Source of the DNA: Metallumcola ferriviriculae
GTDB lineage: Bacteria; Bacillota; JADQBR01
Length of the DNA: 64,000 nucleotides
Reading direction: 5' to 3'
Assembly (NCBI RefSeq): GCF_035573695.1
Contig: NZ_CP121694.1
Location: forward strand, 1,278,501 to 1,342,500
In this document: positions 35,249 to 43,681 of the stretch, piece by piece
How positions within the stretch are numbered: position 1 is the stretch's first letter
How the letters are laid out: every line of letters starts with the position of its first letter
Program-made: the position numbers and the translations under genes
The notes under the pieces: model-generated
Seen by the model: the letters and a program-made list of their open reading frames with translations, nothing else
What the model was told of the DNA's origin: nothing
The model's database searches: none

Positions 35249-35884
35249 TTGGGGCAAATTTTAAACCGCCTTGGTGTGGTTGCTTTAATAGTGGGCCTGG
35301 CCATCTTTTGAAAGTATTCCTTTGATAACCAATGGATCGGTCCAACCGGGAGAATAATCCTCGGTATGCTGCTGGGGGCCGGACTATGGGCCGGCGGCGA
35401 ATTCACTAAGGAGAAATATCCACGGTATGCCCAAGGGCTGCTGGGCGGAGGCAGCTTGGCTATGTTTTTTTCGATTTATGCGGGATACAGCTTTTATGAT
35501 CTATATTCCCAGGCAGCCACCTTCATCGTGCTGGTGGAGATTTTTATGTTTCTCACCATGCAAAATACGCATTTCTTCTCCAAGAAGGAATTTGATTTTC
35601 TACTGTCGCCGGAGCAACTAAGTCTCAGCGGCATTTGGATGCTTTACGCTATCGTCTTGTTTACGCTGGGGTTGAAAAAATATAACAGGTACCTGCGTTT
35701 TGGGGGACTGGGGCTAATAGGCATTGTGATAACCAAGGCGTTTTTTGTTGACCTTGCGGGTTTAGCCACAGTTTATAAGATAGTGTTGTTTATTATTCTT
35801 GGGTTATGCTTGCTGGGTGTCTCCTTCGTGTATCAGAAGCAGAAAGACATCATAATCGGCCAAGACAACGGGGAGGAAATGTGA
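35249..35884 (+). pseudogene. DUF2339 multi-spanning membrane protein, decayed
   Basis: The frame reads 'LNRLGVVALIVGLAIF', then TGA (35309-35311), then 'KYSFDNQWIGPTGRIILGML', with several further membrane helices to 35884. In DUF2339 proteins the stop position is a Leu (TTG to TGA). The family is usually several hundred residues longer; 'VEIFMFLTMQNTHFFSKKEF' marks an internal deletion. The gene is non-functional. It is useful as a contrast to the two TGA codons at cysteine positions in the preceding locus. Confidence 0.7.
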
Positions 35885-35986
35885 TGAGACGGATGCTATT
35901 CTTATTGGTTTTTTTGTTGGGTTTTCAATCCATCGCTTGGGTTGCCGAAGATATCAGCCATTTCAAATATCAAGGCAGTGTAGATG
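35884..35986 (+). pseudogene. DUF3999-like exported protein, N-terminal stub cut by a mobile element
   Basis: ATG 35884 follows GGGGAGGAAATGTG. The start 'MRRMLFLLVFLLGFQSIAW' then 'AEDISHFKYQ' looks like the signal peptide and mature start of DUF3999 proteins, which commonly follow DUF2339 genes. From 35987 the sequence is the right half of the 233-bp element, so the gene is destroyed. Confidence 0.55.
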
Positions 35987-36081
35987 ATACAGGAACTAGT
36001 AACGGCAATTAGGAAGAGTAATAGGAGGAAAGACAATTATGAAGCAATTAGACAAGACAGATGAAACGTCCCTGCGTCTTC
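35987..36081. mobile_element. 233-bp non-autonomous element, right-half copy E
   Basis: This is identical over most of its length to the right 95 bases of the full copies, from ATACAGGAACTAG to GTCCCTGCGTCTTC, with a small internal deletion (ATTATGAAGC instead of ATTATAGAGAAAGC). The left half is missing. The bases after it match those after copy C. Confidence 0.8.
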
Positions 36082-36181
36082 CGTCTAGGGTTTATAGAAA
36101 GCCCCATGTCAGGTAGCGTATTGCTATTTGCAGGATAACTAAGGGCACGATGCGAACTACCTTAAAAGGGGGAATATAAAG

Positions 36182-36718
36182 GTGGATATCCGGCAAAAAG
36201 CCCGTCAACTAGGGGCGTCTAAAGCTCTAATTATTACCAAAGAGCAGTTAGTGATAGAAGAGGCGGTAAGAAATGCTTGTGTTGAAAACCAATGCGGTCA
36301 TTACGACAGTAACTTTATGTGCCCTCCCCATGTGGGAGAAATATCGCACTTTGAAGAAGTTCTTGATGAATACAGCCAAGGTCTATTAGTGCAGGTAAAA
36401 CGTGATATTAAATCTCTCGAGGACAAAGAGGCAATTTTATCATTGGCTGGACAATTACATCAGTTGGTGCTAGCTATAGAAAAAGAAGCAAAGCAGCAGG
36501 ACTATTCCCGCGCAAAGGCCTTAAGCGCAGGTCATTGTAAACTTTGCGAACCATGTCCGATTAATACGGGCGCCGACACGTGCATTAAACCCGACCTGGC
36601 TCGCCCTGCCATGGAAGCAGTGGGAATCAATGTAGTGGAAAGCTGCCGTCGCGCCGGGGCACCGCTTGAATTTTTGCAACATGAGGTTACCTGGGTTGGG
36701 CTGATCTTACTAAAATAA
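36182..36718 (+). CDS. DUF2284 Cys-rich metal-binding protein, copy 1
   Basis: The 178-residue protein starts at GTG 36182, with AAGGGGGAA upstream. Conserved cysteines occur in 'CVENQCGHYDSNFMCPP' (~32-48), 'GHCKLCEPCPI' (~117-127) and 'ADTCIKPDLARPAMEAVGI', the DUF2284 pattern that suggests an Fe-S cluster. Function is unknown. It differs from copy 2 (43682-44218) at only three residues. It is followed by a truncated SGNH hydrolase gene. Confidence 0.85.
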   Translation: MDIRQKARQLGASKALIITKEQLVIEEAVRNACVENQCGHYDSNFMCPPHVGEISHFEEVLDEYSQGLLVQVKRDIKSLEDKEAILSLAGQLHQLVLAIEKEAKQQDYSRAKALSAGHCKLCEPCPINTGADTCIKPDLARPAMEAVGINVVESCRRAGAPLEFLQHEVTWVGLILLK

Positions 36719-36723
36719 GCGGA

Positions 36724-36980
36724 CGATATACCGGCAACTAAGCGGCAGGGGGCTTGAAGTAGTGGCCCACCGGTTAGAAAATTACCGTGAAGCTTTTCGG
36801 AACTTAGTTCAAGAGCAGAAGGTTGTTATGATAGATTTCTATACCCCATTAATGGATGCTGATACAGGTTGGGGGAAAGAGGAATATTTCTATGACGATG
36901 CTCATCCCAGTCATGCGGGATACCGTAAGATGGGAGAAACAGCTACGACATTTTTTAAGAAGCAATTACATCATCAATGA
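36724..36980 (+). pseudogene. SGNH/GDSL hydrolase, C-terminal fragment
   Basis: The sequence equals the last ~85 codons of the intact gene at 44321-44896 ('VAHRLENYREAFRNLV', catalytic 'DDAHPS'). The first 420 bp, including the GDSL serine, are deleted directly after the DUF2284 stop. It is inactive. Confidence 0.85.
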
Positions 36981-37113
36981 TCAAAAAGTCATTTTCTTTG
37001 GTGCCCTGACACCACGTAATTGCGGTTATTGCTTGCTGGGTGTCTCGGAACGCCAGTTGAAATGTTATTATGGGCGGGAGCCGAAGGGTTGATAAAGGTT
37101 ATCTAGACCAAAC

Positions 37114-37158
37114 GACCAAACAGCATACCAAGCACAGATCCTGGTATGCTGTTTGGTC
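37114..37158. terminator. Long hairpin, copy 2 of the hicB-linked terminator
   Basis: The 17-bp stem GACCAAACAGCATACCA / TGGTATGCTGTTTGGTC is the same as at 29873-29917, but no hicB follows. The duplicated block ends at this point. Confidence 0.75.
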
Positions 37159-37190
37159 CGCCGCTGCCGTCCCATCCGACAATAAAAAAG

Positions 37191-37220
37191 CGACATCCCT
37201 TGGTGAAACCTGGGATGTCA
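37191..37220 (-). terminator. Terminator hairpin downstream of the MNT gene
   Basis: GACATCCC (37192-37199) pairs with GGGATGTC (37212-37219), with an A-rich run (AAAAAAG) on the left that becomes a U tract for leftward transcription from the MNT/HEPN pair. Confidence 0.65.
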
Positions 37221-37226
37221 CTAACT

Positions 37227-37574
37227 TTATACTGATAACTGAACAAGTTTTGTATCGGGTTGGTTAAGTATATGTCGAATGAAATTGCTTTCGCGTTGGA
37301 TACATGTTTCAATTTCTTTCGGTGTAAAGGCAAGAGGTTCGATAGGTTCCATTATTTTTGCTACTGCCTTGCCTAGTATCTCCCATCTTTCCCAGTCGGG
37401 CATTTGCGAAAAATCGCTGGAGATTACAATTAAGTCAATATCGCTATTTTCGTCGGCAGTACCACGTGCATGGGAACCAAACAGGTAGTACTTTTCTATT
37501 TTAATACCTTGCTGCTTGATGGCTTCGATATAATCCGAAATAATCTTATCTAGTCTAGCAGCTTCTGTAGACAT
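37227..37574 (-). CDS. MNT-type minimal nucleotidyltransferase (antitoxin of HEPN/MNT pair)
   Basis: The 115-residue protein has the nucleotidyltransferase motif GSHARG...DSDIDL ('LFGSHARGTADENSDIDLIV', residues ~31-50). The catalytic acidic pair is intact. In HEPN/MNT toxin-antitoxin systems, such enzymes (MntA) silence the HEPN RNase by adding AMP to it. Its start overlaps the HEPN gene by 25 bp. Confidence 0.88.
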   Translation of the reverse strand: MSTEAARLDKIISDYIEAIKQQGIKIEKYYLFGSHARGTADENSDIDLIVISSDFSQMPDWERWEILGKAVAKIMEPIEPLAFTPKEIETCIQRESNFIRHILNQPDTKLVQLSV

Positions 37575-37933
37575 AGTAGCACTTCCTTTGTCTTAGCGAG
37601 GTATTCCGCAGCTACATGGCGAGGGTATTTCTCAACAGCCTTTTGAAGCATTTCGGGGTATCGGGTGTTAATTGCTGCAGTATTTAATATTGAAATAAAT
37701 TCACGATGTTTCTCATCTAGTTCTGCCTTTGAAAGCTTAGTTAATTTCAAGAGATTATGGATTTTGGGTGGGACGGTTTTGCTGCGCTCTGCAATTAGTC
37801 CTTTCAGCGCCTTTTCCAGCGCCAGGTGGCACATGAATACCGTATAAATATGTCTTTGGCTACTATACATAGCCTCAGCAGTCTCGTAATCATATTTAGC
37901 TTGTGAAAACCACTCTTTAGTCTCTGCTAGCAT
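37550..37933 (-). CDS. HEPN-domain protein (toxin of HEPN/MNT pair)
   Basis: The 127-residue helical protein starts 'WFSQAKYDYETAEAMYSSQR' and contains 'CHLALEKALKGLI', the HEPN signature of HepT-like partners. The usual RNase motif R-x4-6-H is not obvious, so it may be of the non-catalytic-looking 'YIFTVFMCHLALEKALK' class found with MNT proteins. It is the first gene of the operon. Confidence 0.82.
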   Translation of the reverse strand: MLAETKEWFSQAKYDYETAEAMYSSQRHIYTVFMCHLALEKALKGLIAERSKTVPPKIHNLLKLTKLSKAELDEKHREFISILNTAAINTRYPEMLQKAVEKYPRHVAAEYLAKTKEVLLCLQKLLD

Positions 37934-37997
37934 ACAGTTTTTTCCACCTCTCGGGAAAAATTATAACATATTTGTATCTATATTTCAATTACCTAAG

Positions 37998-38230
37998 GAA
38001 GACGCGGGGACGTTTCTGTTGTCTTACTTGATAACCTCTGTTATGAATAGGGTGATGGAAATGGGAAGGGAAGCAAGCAAAAGTTCAACTGGGATATATC
38101 ATATTATGTTAAATCAGGGATATGTACCATAATACAGGAACTAGTAACGGCAATTAGGAAGAGTAATAGGAGGAAAGACAATTATAGAGAAAGCAATTAG
38201 ACAAGACAGATGAAACGTCCCTGCGTCTTC
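37998..38230. mobile_element. 233-bp non-autonomous element, copy B
   Basis: The length and ends match copy A (GAAGACGCGGGGACG left, GTCCCTGCGTCTTC right), with the same internal REP-transposase N-terminal remnant. It is inserted in or next to a serine-recombinase gene, whose fragment starts at the next base. Confidence 0.87.
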
Positions 38231-38380
38231 TGTAAAAAGTTCTTAGGATACGATAAGGATGAAAACGGTAATCTTATCATCAATAAAGAGCAGGCCAAGA
38301 TTGTCAGGAGTATTTATAATTTAGATGTTAGGGGTTTACGAGTGAACGGTTTAGATGTTTTTCAGATTTTACGAGGATGA
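38231..38380 (+). pseudogene. Serine site-specific recombinase fragment
   Basis: The frame 'KKFLGYDKDENGNLIINKEQ', then 'AKIVRSIYNL', is the recombinase-domain segment that follows the catalytic domain of large serine recombinases. It stops at 38380 after unrelated residues. No other part remains. It indicates past phage or integrative-element activity here. Confidence 0.6.
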
Positions 38381-38585
38381 AAGAGCAGGATGGATGACGT
38401 ATATATCGAACCCTTTCATTTAAGGGTTTAACGGTCAAAAATGCACGAAAAAGCAATTTAGATTGTTTTTGGAAAGGCAAAAAGAAAAGGGACTCATTAT
38501 AGCGAAAAGCGTGAGAAGCACGATCGAACTTTTTAGTCTGAAACGAAGAGTTTACTATGAATTACAAAAAAAGTGAGGTGAGAAA

Positions 38586-39188
38586 GTGTATAAAAAACTT
38601 CTGACGAAAAAATTTTTTCAAGATAATCCATACTCGGAAAACTCCGTGCAACGGTTTATTTATAGCATGCTTTTATACGAAGGAATCGAAGATGCAGCAA
38701 ATGAAATACTGATGAAACAAGTAGGATTGAGCGATGAACGCCTTATACAGATCACTCGGGAGAAGGAACTAATCCAGTCAGAACAAAACCCAGAGGAGAT
38801 ATTTCAGCTCTTACGCAAAAAAATAGATGTGATCAATCGGGACGACCTGATCAAAAAAGCGTTGGAGTTTGAAGAAGTGCTCCTCCCTATGGTTATAGAA
38901 AAGCTGATGCGTAGCTATCATGATATTTTTATCGAAAATTCAATACAGCTGCTTGCTAGAAGTCATAAAGACTTTACTCAGCTGTTGAAGGAAAAATATG
39001 CCGAGATCCGAAGCCCTTATGTGCAGTCATTAGTTTGTCTGATTCTTGGTTTGAGAGGGGAAGAAAACACCATTCCTTGGATACAGGACAGATTCTTTGA
39101 ACTAAAAAATCTTTACCCAGGTGAAACTTATGATCAGGGTCCGCTGCTTGCCTTGCACGAACTTAATTGCCGCTTCTATGATAAGTGA
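38586..39188 (+). CDS. Hypothetical protein, all-helical
   Basis: The 200-residue protein starts at GTG 38586 behind GAGGTGAG. It is rich in Glu, Lys and Leu, with repeated amphipathic helices ('LLARSHKDFTQLLKEKYAEI', 'PYVQSLVCLILGLRGEE') that suggest a HEAT-like or bacterial immunity-type fold. No signal peptide or known motif is visible. The upstream 100 bp hold a short frame ending at 38576 ('IAKSVRSTIELFSLKRRVYY') with no start codon. I do not recognise the family. Confidence 0.6.
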   Translation: MYKKLLTKKFFQDNPYSENSVQRFIYSMLLYEGIEDAANEILMKQVGLSDERLIQITREKELIQSEQNPEEIFQLLRKKIDVINRDDLIKKALEFEEVLLPMVIEKLMRSYHDIFIENSIQLLARSHKDFTQLLKEKYAEIRSPYVQSLVCLILGLRGEENTIPWIQDRFFELKNLYPGETYDQGPLLALHELNCRFYDK

Positions 39189-39219
39189 CAAGGGGATAAG
39201 TGACAAGGGGACGGGGATA
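39183..39219. repeat. REP-like sequence, tandem (left flank of the Y1 transposase)
   Basis: AAGTGACAAGGGG occurs twice in tandem (39183 and 39198), the second followed by ACGGGGATATT. The same unit appears at 40773 and, degenerate, at 42073. An inverted relative, CCCCGTCCTGTGTCAC, lies at 40041-40056 behind the transposase gene. Confidence 0.7.
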
Positions 39220-39247
39220 TTGACGCAAAACACCCAAATGGTATAAT
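39220..39247 (+). promoter_or_regulatory. Promoter of the Y1 transposase gene
   Basis: TTGACG (39220-39225), a 16-bp spacer and TATAAT (39242-39247) form a near-consensus sigma-A promoter whose -35 box begins at the edge of the REP unit. Confidence 0.65.
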
Positions 39248-39267
39248 TTGCTAAAGGGGTGTGTTTA

Positions 39268-40029
39268 GTGCCTAGAGCGGCAAGGATAAAAAGCAAAAGT
39301 GGAATATATCATATCATCATAAGAGGAATAAATCGTCAAACCCTGTTTGAGGATAAGGAGGATAGCTCTAAGTTTATCCAAACCTTATAAAGATACAGGG
39401 AAATTTGCGAATACAAGTTATATGCTTATTGTTTAATGGGTAATCACCTGCATTTACTGTTAAAGGAAGGTAAAGAACCATTAGAGACTGTGATGAGAAG
39501 GATATGTGGCAGCTATGTTTTATGGTATAACAACAAGTATGACAGGGTAGGGTACTTGTTTCAGGATCGATTTAAAAGCGAGCCGGTAGAGGATGATGCA
39601 TATTTTCTCACAGTACTTCGATATATTTTCCATAATCCTTTAAAGGCTGGTATAGCAACTAAAATTCAAAACTATATCTGGACTAATTACAGTGACTATA
39701 TTGAAGGAAGTAATGGAACCGATACGGACCTTGCTCTTGATATTTTTAATACAGATAGAGAAAAAGCAGTAAGGCTTTTTATTGAGTATATAAATAAAGA
39801 AAGCGACGATAAATGCCTGGATATACCTGGAAAAGGGCGGTTAACAGATGATGAGGCCAGAAGAATAATCAAGGATCACTGTAAAGTTGACCATACGATA
39901 GACCTACAAAATTTTGACAAAGATAAAAGGAATTCATACATAAAAGACCTAAAGGAAGGCTACGGCTTATCAATTAGACAGATCGAGAGATTAACAGGAA
40001 TTACTAGGGGGATAATCCAAAGATTATAG
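39268..40029 (+). pseudogene. REP-associated tyrosine transposase (Y1/TnpA-REP), interrupted by a stop codon
   Basis: From GTG 39268 the frame reads 'ARIKSKSGIYHIIIRGINRQ', hits TAA at 39388-39390, then resumes in frame with 'YAYCLMGNHLHLLLKEG' (the HUH metal motif HLH) and 'LRYIFHNPLKAGI', ending in a helix-turn-helix-like tail at 40029. A single C to T change in a CAA codon would explain the stop. Flanking REP-like repeats in opposite orientation complete a decayed REPtron. Confidence 0.85.
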
Positions 40030-40057
40030 TGTGACGATAACCCCGTCCTGTGTCACC
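40030..40057. repeat. REP-like sequence, right flank (inverted)
   Basis: GTGACGATAACCCCGTCCTG then TGTCAC is the reverse complement-type partner of the left GTGACAAGGGGACGGGG unit and can itself fold through GTGACG/TGTCAC. Confidence 0.6.
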
Positions 40058-40158
40058 GGCATAACAGAATGGTGCGTGAAGATTTAACAAGGCTCAAACC
40101 ATTCAACAGGGTTGGAATGAAGCGAAAGATATAATATTTTGAAAACAGGTGAGTAAAT

Positions 40159-40716
40159 ATGATAATTATGCTTTTTGGTATATCTAATGTAGGAAAGACT
40201 GTAACGGGTGGGAAGCTTGCTGAAAGGTTGAAATATTCTTTTTTTGATTTGGATGAAGAGATAAAAAGAAAATTTCAAATAACCTTGGAAAAATTTATGC
40301 AAGATTACCCATATTCATATGAGAGACATAAAATAAAGGGTAAGATTTTAAAGGATTTAGTTAATAAATATAAAGATAATATGGTTATTGCAGTAAGTCC
40401 AATTTATTATGCAAGGAATTTTAACTCACTTTTAGATTTGGAACAGGTAATTGCAATTGAATTGCAGGATTCAGAGGAACATATTTTTGAGAGAATGGTT
40501 TTTTCTGACGAGAATGATAATATTTATAAGGATGATGCATATAAGGAAGCGCATAAAGATTATTATATTAGAGATATACATGAAGATATTGTATATGCAA
40601 AAAGGGTTTTTAAAAAAGTAGACAATAAGTATTTCATAGATAATCGCTCCGTAGATCAAGTTGTAGATGAGTTGATTGTTGTAATTCATAATATAACTGT
40701 AAATAAATGCGGATAA
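40159..40716 (+). CDS. Shikimate-kinase-like P-loop protein
   Basis: The 185-residue protein has a Walker A-type loop 'LFGISNVGKTVTGGKLAERL' at residues 5-24 and 'FFDLDEEIKRKF', as in shikimate/gluconate kinases. The base composition is strongly A+T-rich relative to the EPS and transporter genes, which suggests recent transfer. It is not near aromatic biosynthesis genes, so the substrate is unknown; a cytidylate-type or defence-related kinase role is possible. Confidence 0.7.
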   Translation: MIIMLFGISNVGKTVTGGKLAERLKYSFFDLDEEIKRKFQITLEKFMQDYPYSYERHKIKGKILKDLVNKYKDNMVIAVSPIYYARNFNSLLDLEQVIAIELQDSEEHIFERMVFSDENDNIYKDDAYKEAHKDYYIRDIHEDIVYAKRVFKKVDNKYFIDNRSVDQVVDELIVVIHNITVNKCG

Positions 40717-40772
40717 AAGCAAAGAGTGGAGTCATAATAAACCTTTCTGTTTATATATTCTATTGCCATATC

Positions 40773-40795
40773 GTGACAAGGGGACGGGGATATTG
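40773..40795. repeat. Solitary REP-like sequence
   Basis: GTGACAAGGGGACGGGGATA then TTG, identical to the unit that flanks the Y1 transposase at 39198-39221, but without a transposase gene. Confidence 0.7.
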
Positions 40796-40922
40796 GCAGA
40801 GAAATAAAAAGAAATATCGAGTTTAAAGTTCAAAGCAAAAGAAACCGGAATAAACTTAGTTCCAATATTAACCTCGGCAATTTGGGGTAACGATCTGCTA
40901 TTGCCGGAAGGGAGAGTGAGTT

Positions 40923-42023
40923 ATGCAAATTGCACTGACGAAAAAGTTAGCGGATACCATAGGAGTGAAGCCTCCTGCCATTGATGAAACAATCAATCCA
41001 CTGTTTTCATGGACAGCAAACTGGACAAAGGTATGGGATAATCGAAGAACAGAGGACATGATTGTTTTGGTGAACAACGCTACACGCTTCACGGTAGCCA
41101 TTTACCAAGTCAAACGGAAAGACCTCAAAAATCTGGAAGTGATGATGAAAACGGCCATTTTCAACACGTTATTGTTCATGAATGTTAATCTGGAGATAGT
41201 CAAAGAATATATGCGATTAGCGGGTGAAGTTGAGTTAACGCAAAATCGCGGTAGACAATCGGCAGCATGGGTATCAAAAGCGGGAATTGAGTGCAGTTTT
41301 TATGTTGGAAGAGAATACAACGGCATTGAAAAAATGTTTTGTGACACTGTAGGAGTCCCCACAAATTACCGACATGTCAATATTTCCACGAATAGAGATG
41401 AGGGGTTTGTTCCTTACCGGGCAATGGTTAATGCGTTAATTGAGCTTACAGGAATGCTAGCTTACAAATACCGTGCCTTTGAATTGTTGGTTTCACTTAA
41501 TTTGGAAGTTTACAAGGCAGTGCGGAGGATTATTGTACCCGCAGACTTGGAATTTGCACGGTTACACAAAGTACTGCAATCCGTGTTTGGATGGAAAAAC
41601 TACCACCTATATGACTTTACCATCTTTGACGGCAACAAGCGTTTACCGGTTGCCCGAATTGTTCCCTTTGAGGATGACCTGGAGTACGATGAACACGCTA
41701 TTTTAATGAAAGGGCATACATTAGCGGAGTTTTTGCCGGAGCACAAGCATATGCTCTACACCTATGATATGGGCGATAACTGGGAACATGAAATCCAGCT
41801 TGTGCAAGTGATTGAGGAGCACGACAAGGAATCACCCTATTTACTGGAAGCAAGTGGACAAACACCACCGGAGGATGTGGGCGGTGTAGGAGGATATGTG
41901 AATTTCCGTGAAATCATGCTCAATCCAGATAATTCGGAATATAAGGAAATGAAGGAATGGGCAAGGTTTTGGGAACCAGAGCTTAGTGATTGGGAAAAAC
42001 GTCCAAGGATTATCCATCTTTGA
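40923..42023 (+). CDS. Plasmid pRiA4b ORF-3-like / IS1096 passenger TnpR-type protein
   Basis: The 366-residue protein has an N-terminal DUF6933-type domain ('QIALTKKLADTIGVKP', 'FTVAIYQVKRKDLKN'; ~1-180). A C-terminal PRiA4_ORF3 domain (~205-360) follows with 'LHKVLQSVFGWKNYHLYDF', 'YTYDMGDNWEHEI' and 'PPEDVGGVGGYVNF'. Proteins with this domain are common on mobile DNA; their biochemical role is unclear. The start at 40923 follows GGGAGAGTGAGTT. The gene is monocistronic. Confidence 0.85.
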   Translation: MQIALTKKLADTIGVKPPAIDETINPLFSWTANWTKVWDNRRTEDMIVLVNNATRFTVAIYQVKRKDLKNLEVMMKTAIFNTLLFMNVNLEIVKEYMRLAGEVELTQNRGRQSAAWVSKAGIECSFYVGREYNGIEKMFCDTVGVPTNYRHVNISTNRDEGFVPYRAMVNALIELTGMLAYKYRAFELLVSLNLEVYKAVRRIIVPADLEFARLHKVLQSVFGWKNYHLYDFTIFDGNKRLPVARIVPFEDDLEYDEHAILMKGHTLAEFLPEHKHMLYTYDMGDNWEHEIQLVQVIEEHDKESPYLLEASGQTPPEDVGGVGGYVNFREIMLNPDNSEYKEMKEWARFWEPELSDWEKRPRIIHL

Positions 42024-42072
42024 TATTTGTAAGACATCAATATTGTTCTCCCAACCGTAAGGCTGTAATTAA

Positions 42073-42089
42073 GTGACAAGGGGATGAGG
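42073..42089. repeat. Degenerate REP-like sequence
   Basis: GTGACAAGGGGATGAGG, a variant of the unit at 40773, lies 50 bp after the preceding gene. Confidence 0.5.
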
Positions 42090-42266
42090 AAGTTTTGATA
42101 TAGACGATTTTATTCTTAATATGTTGGGGGCTTTAGTAGGATTTATGATTTGGTAAACTAAATTTATTCAAAGATTATTAAAATAATAAGGTTAAAATTT
42201 TTAGCAAAATTAATTTGCAATCTTTATATGATACGCAAAAATAAATAAAAAGCAAGTTTTTGATTA

Positions 42267-42314
42267 TACCGTTATCGGAATAACCTTGACATTATTCCGA
42301 TAACGGTATATTAT
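42267..42314 (+). promoter_or_regulatory. Promoter embedded in a 17-bp perfect inverted-repeat operator (fic gene)
   Basis: TACCGTTATCGGAATAA (42267-42283) is exactly mirrored by TTATTCCGATAACGGTA (42292-42308). The 8-bp spacer contains most of TTGACA (42286-42291). The right arm precisely fills the 17-bp spacer to TATTAT (42309-42314). Binding to both arms would occlude RNA polymerase. The gene starts 20 bp downstream and its product has an N-terminal DNA-binding-like segment, so autoregulation is likely. Confidence 0.8.
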
Positions 42315-42333
42315 ATTGATGAGGTGGTTTTTC

Positions 42334-43254
42334 ATGAAATATATGAGTTCTAAAGAAGCAAGTGAAAAATGGAGAATAAGTGATCGTCGAATTCGGGTGC
42401 TTTGTAATGAGGGGCGTATCGAAGGTGCTATAAAAATTGGGCGAAATTGGTCTATACCTACCGATGCTGCTAAACCTGCAGATGCAAGGGAAACGAGTAA
42501 GAAGAAATACATTGGAATGGAATTTAACTTCAGTTATTTAGATTCACTGAAGGAATCTATCGACGAGCACAGACCTTTTTCCAAAGGACTTGCCAATTCG
42601 CTGCAGGAGAAACTCATTGTTGAATGGACATATAATAGCAATGCCATAGAGGGGAATACTCTGACATTGTCAGAGACTAAAGTTGTTCTTGAAGGGATTA
42701 CTATTGGTGGGAAAAGTATGATTGAACATTTAGAAACAATCAACCATCGTGAGGCAATACTCTTTATAGAGAAACTTATTTCTAATAAAGAACCCCTATC
42801 TGAATGGAATATCAAAAATATCCATGCCTTGATACTTAAAGAAATAGATAATACTAACGCCGGTAAATATCGGAGCGAAAATGTTGTAATAAGCGGTGCT
42901 AAGCATATTCCACCGAAGCACTATGAAATTGGAGATTTGATGCAAAAACTTATAGCAGAGTATCAGAGTGAATGGGAAGGGTTTCATCCAGTCGTGAGAG
43001 CAACATTGCTACATGGAGAATTTGTGAAAATTCATCCTTTCATTGATGGAAATGGAAGGACTTCTAGACTGCTTCTCAATTTTGAGTTAATGAAATATGG
43101 ATATCCTCCAATCATTATCAAGAATACGCAGCGGGCAAGATACTATGATGTTCTTGATCTGGCACATACAACTATGAATTACGAGCCATTTGTAAAATTA
43201 GTGTCAGAACTGTTGATAGAGTCAGAAAAACTATGGTTATCCGTATTAGATTAA
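42334..43254 (+). CDS. Fic-domain AMP-transferase with N-terminal helix-turn-helix
   Basis: The 306-residue protein starts at 42334 behind GAGGTGG. Residues 1-50 form an excisionase/MerR-like helix-turn-helix ('SSKEASEKWRISDRRIRVLC'). The inhibitory helix motif 'SNAIEGN' is near residue 105, and the Fic motif 'HPFIDGNGRTSR' near 229-240 is complete. The self-inhibiting motif in the same chain makes this a class II Fic protein, adding AMP to target hydroxyls when relieved. The operator overlapping its promoter suggests it represses itself. Confidence 0.93.
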   Translation: MKYMSSKEASEKWRISDRRIRVLCNEGRIEGAIKIGRNWSIPTDAAKPADARETSKKKYIGMEFNFSYLDSLKESIDEHRPFSKGLANSLQEKLIVEWTYNSNAIEGNTLTLSETKVVLEGITIGGKSMIEHLETINHREAILFIEKLISNKEPLSEWNIKNIHALILKEIDNTNAGKYRSENVVISGAKHIPPKHYEIGDLMQKLIAEYQSEWEGFHPVVRATLLHGEFVKIHPFIDGNGRTSRLLLNFELMKYGYPPIIIKNTQRARYYDVLDLAHTTMNYEPFVKLVSELLIESEKLWLSVLD

Positions 43255-43348
43255 AAAGCTAAAGAATAATGCTTCATTACATTAAGTTGTCTCTATAAAG
43301 CCGATAGGTTGATGCACATATCAAATGGGGTGAATATTTTTGCAACTG

Positions 43349-43581
43349 GAAGACGCGGGGACGTTTCTGTTGTCTTACTTGATAACCTCTGTTATGAATA
43401 GGGTGATGGAAATGGGAAGGGAAGCAAGCAAAAGTTCAACTGGGATATATCATATTATGTTAAATCAGGGATATGTACCATAATACAGGAACTAGTAACG
43501 GCAATTAGGAAGAGTAATAGGAGGAAAGACAATTATAGAGAAAGCAATTAGACAAGACAGATGAAACGTCCCTGCGTCTTC
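43349..43581. mobile_element. 233-bp non-autonomous element, copy C
   Basis: Same length and termini as copies A, B and D. It lies immediately before the most complete copy of the DUF2284-SGNH-hicBA-nudC module. The 100 bp that follow are identical to those behind half-copy E. Confidence 0.88.
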
Positions 43582-43681
43582 CGTCTAGGGTTTATAGAAA
43601 GCCCCATGTCAGGTAGCGTATTGCTATTTGCAGGATAACTAAGGGCACGATGCGAACTACCTTAAAAGGGGGAATATAAAG

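Noticed and set aside
35309-35311. TGA in the DUF2339 frame as another selenocysteine codon
   Set aside because: The position is Leu in the family, the gene has an internal deletion and a truncated partner, so it is ordinary decay.
39388-39390. Recoded stop in the Y1 transposase
   Set aside because: The codon is TAA, not TGA, and replaces a likely Gln; a simple nonsense mutation explains it.
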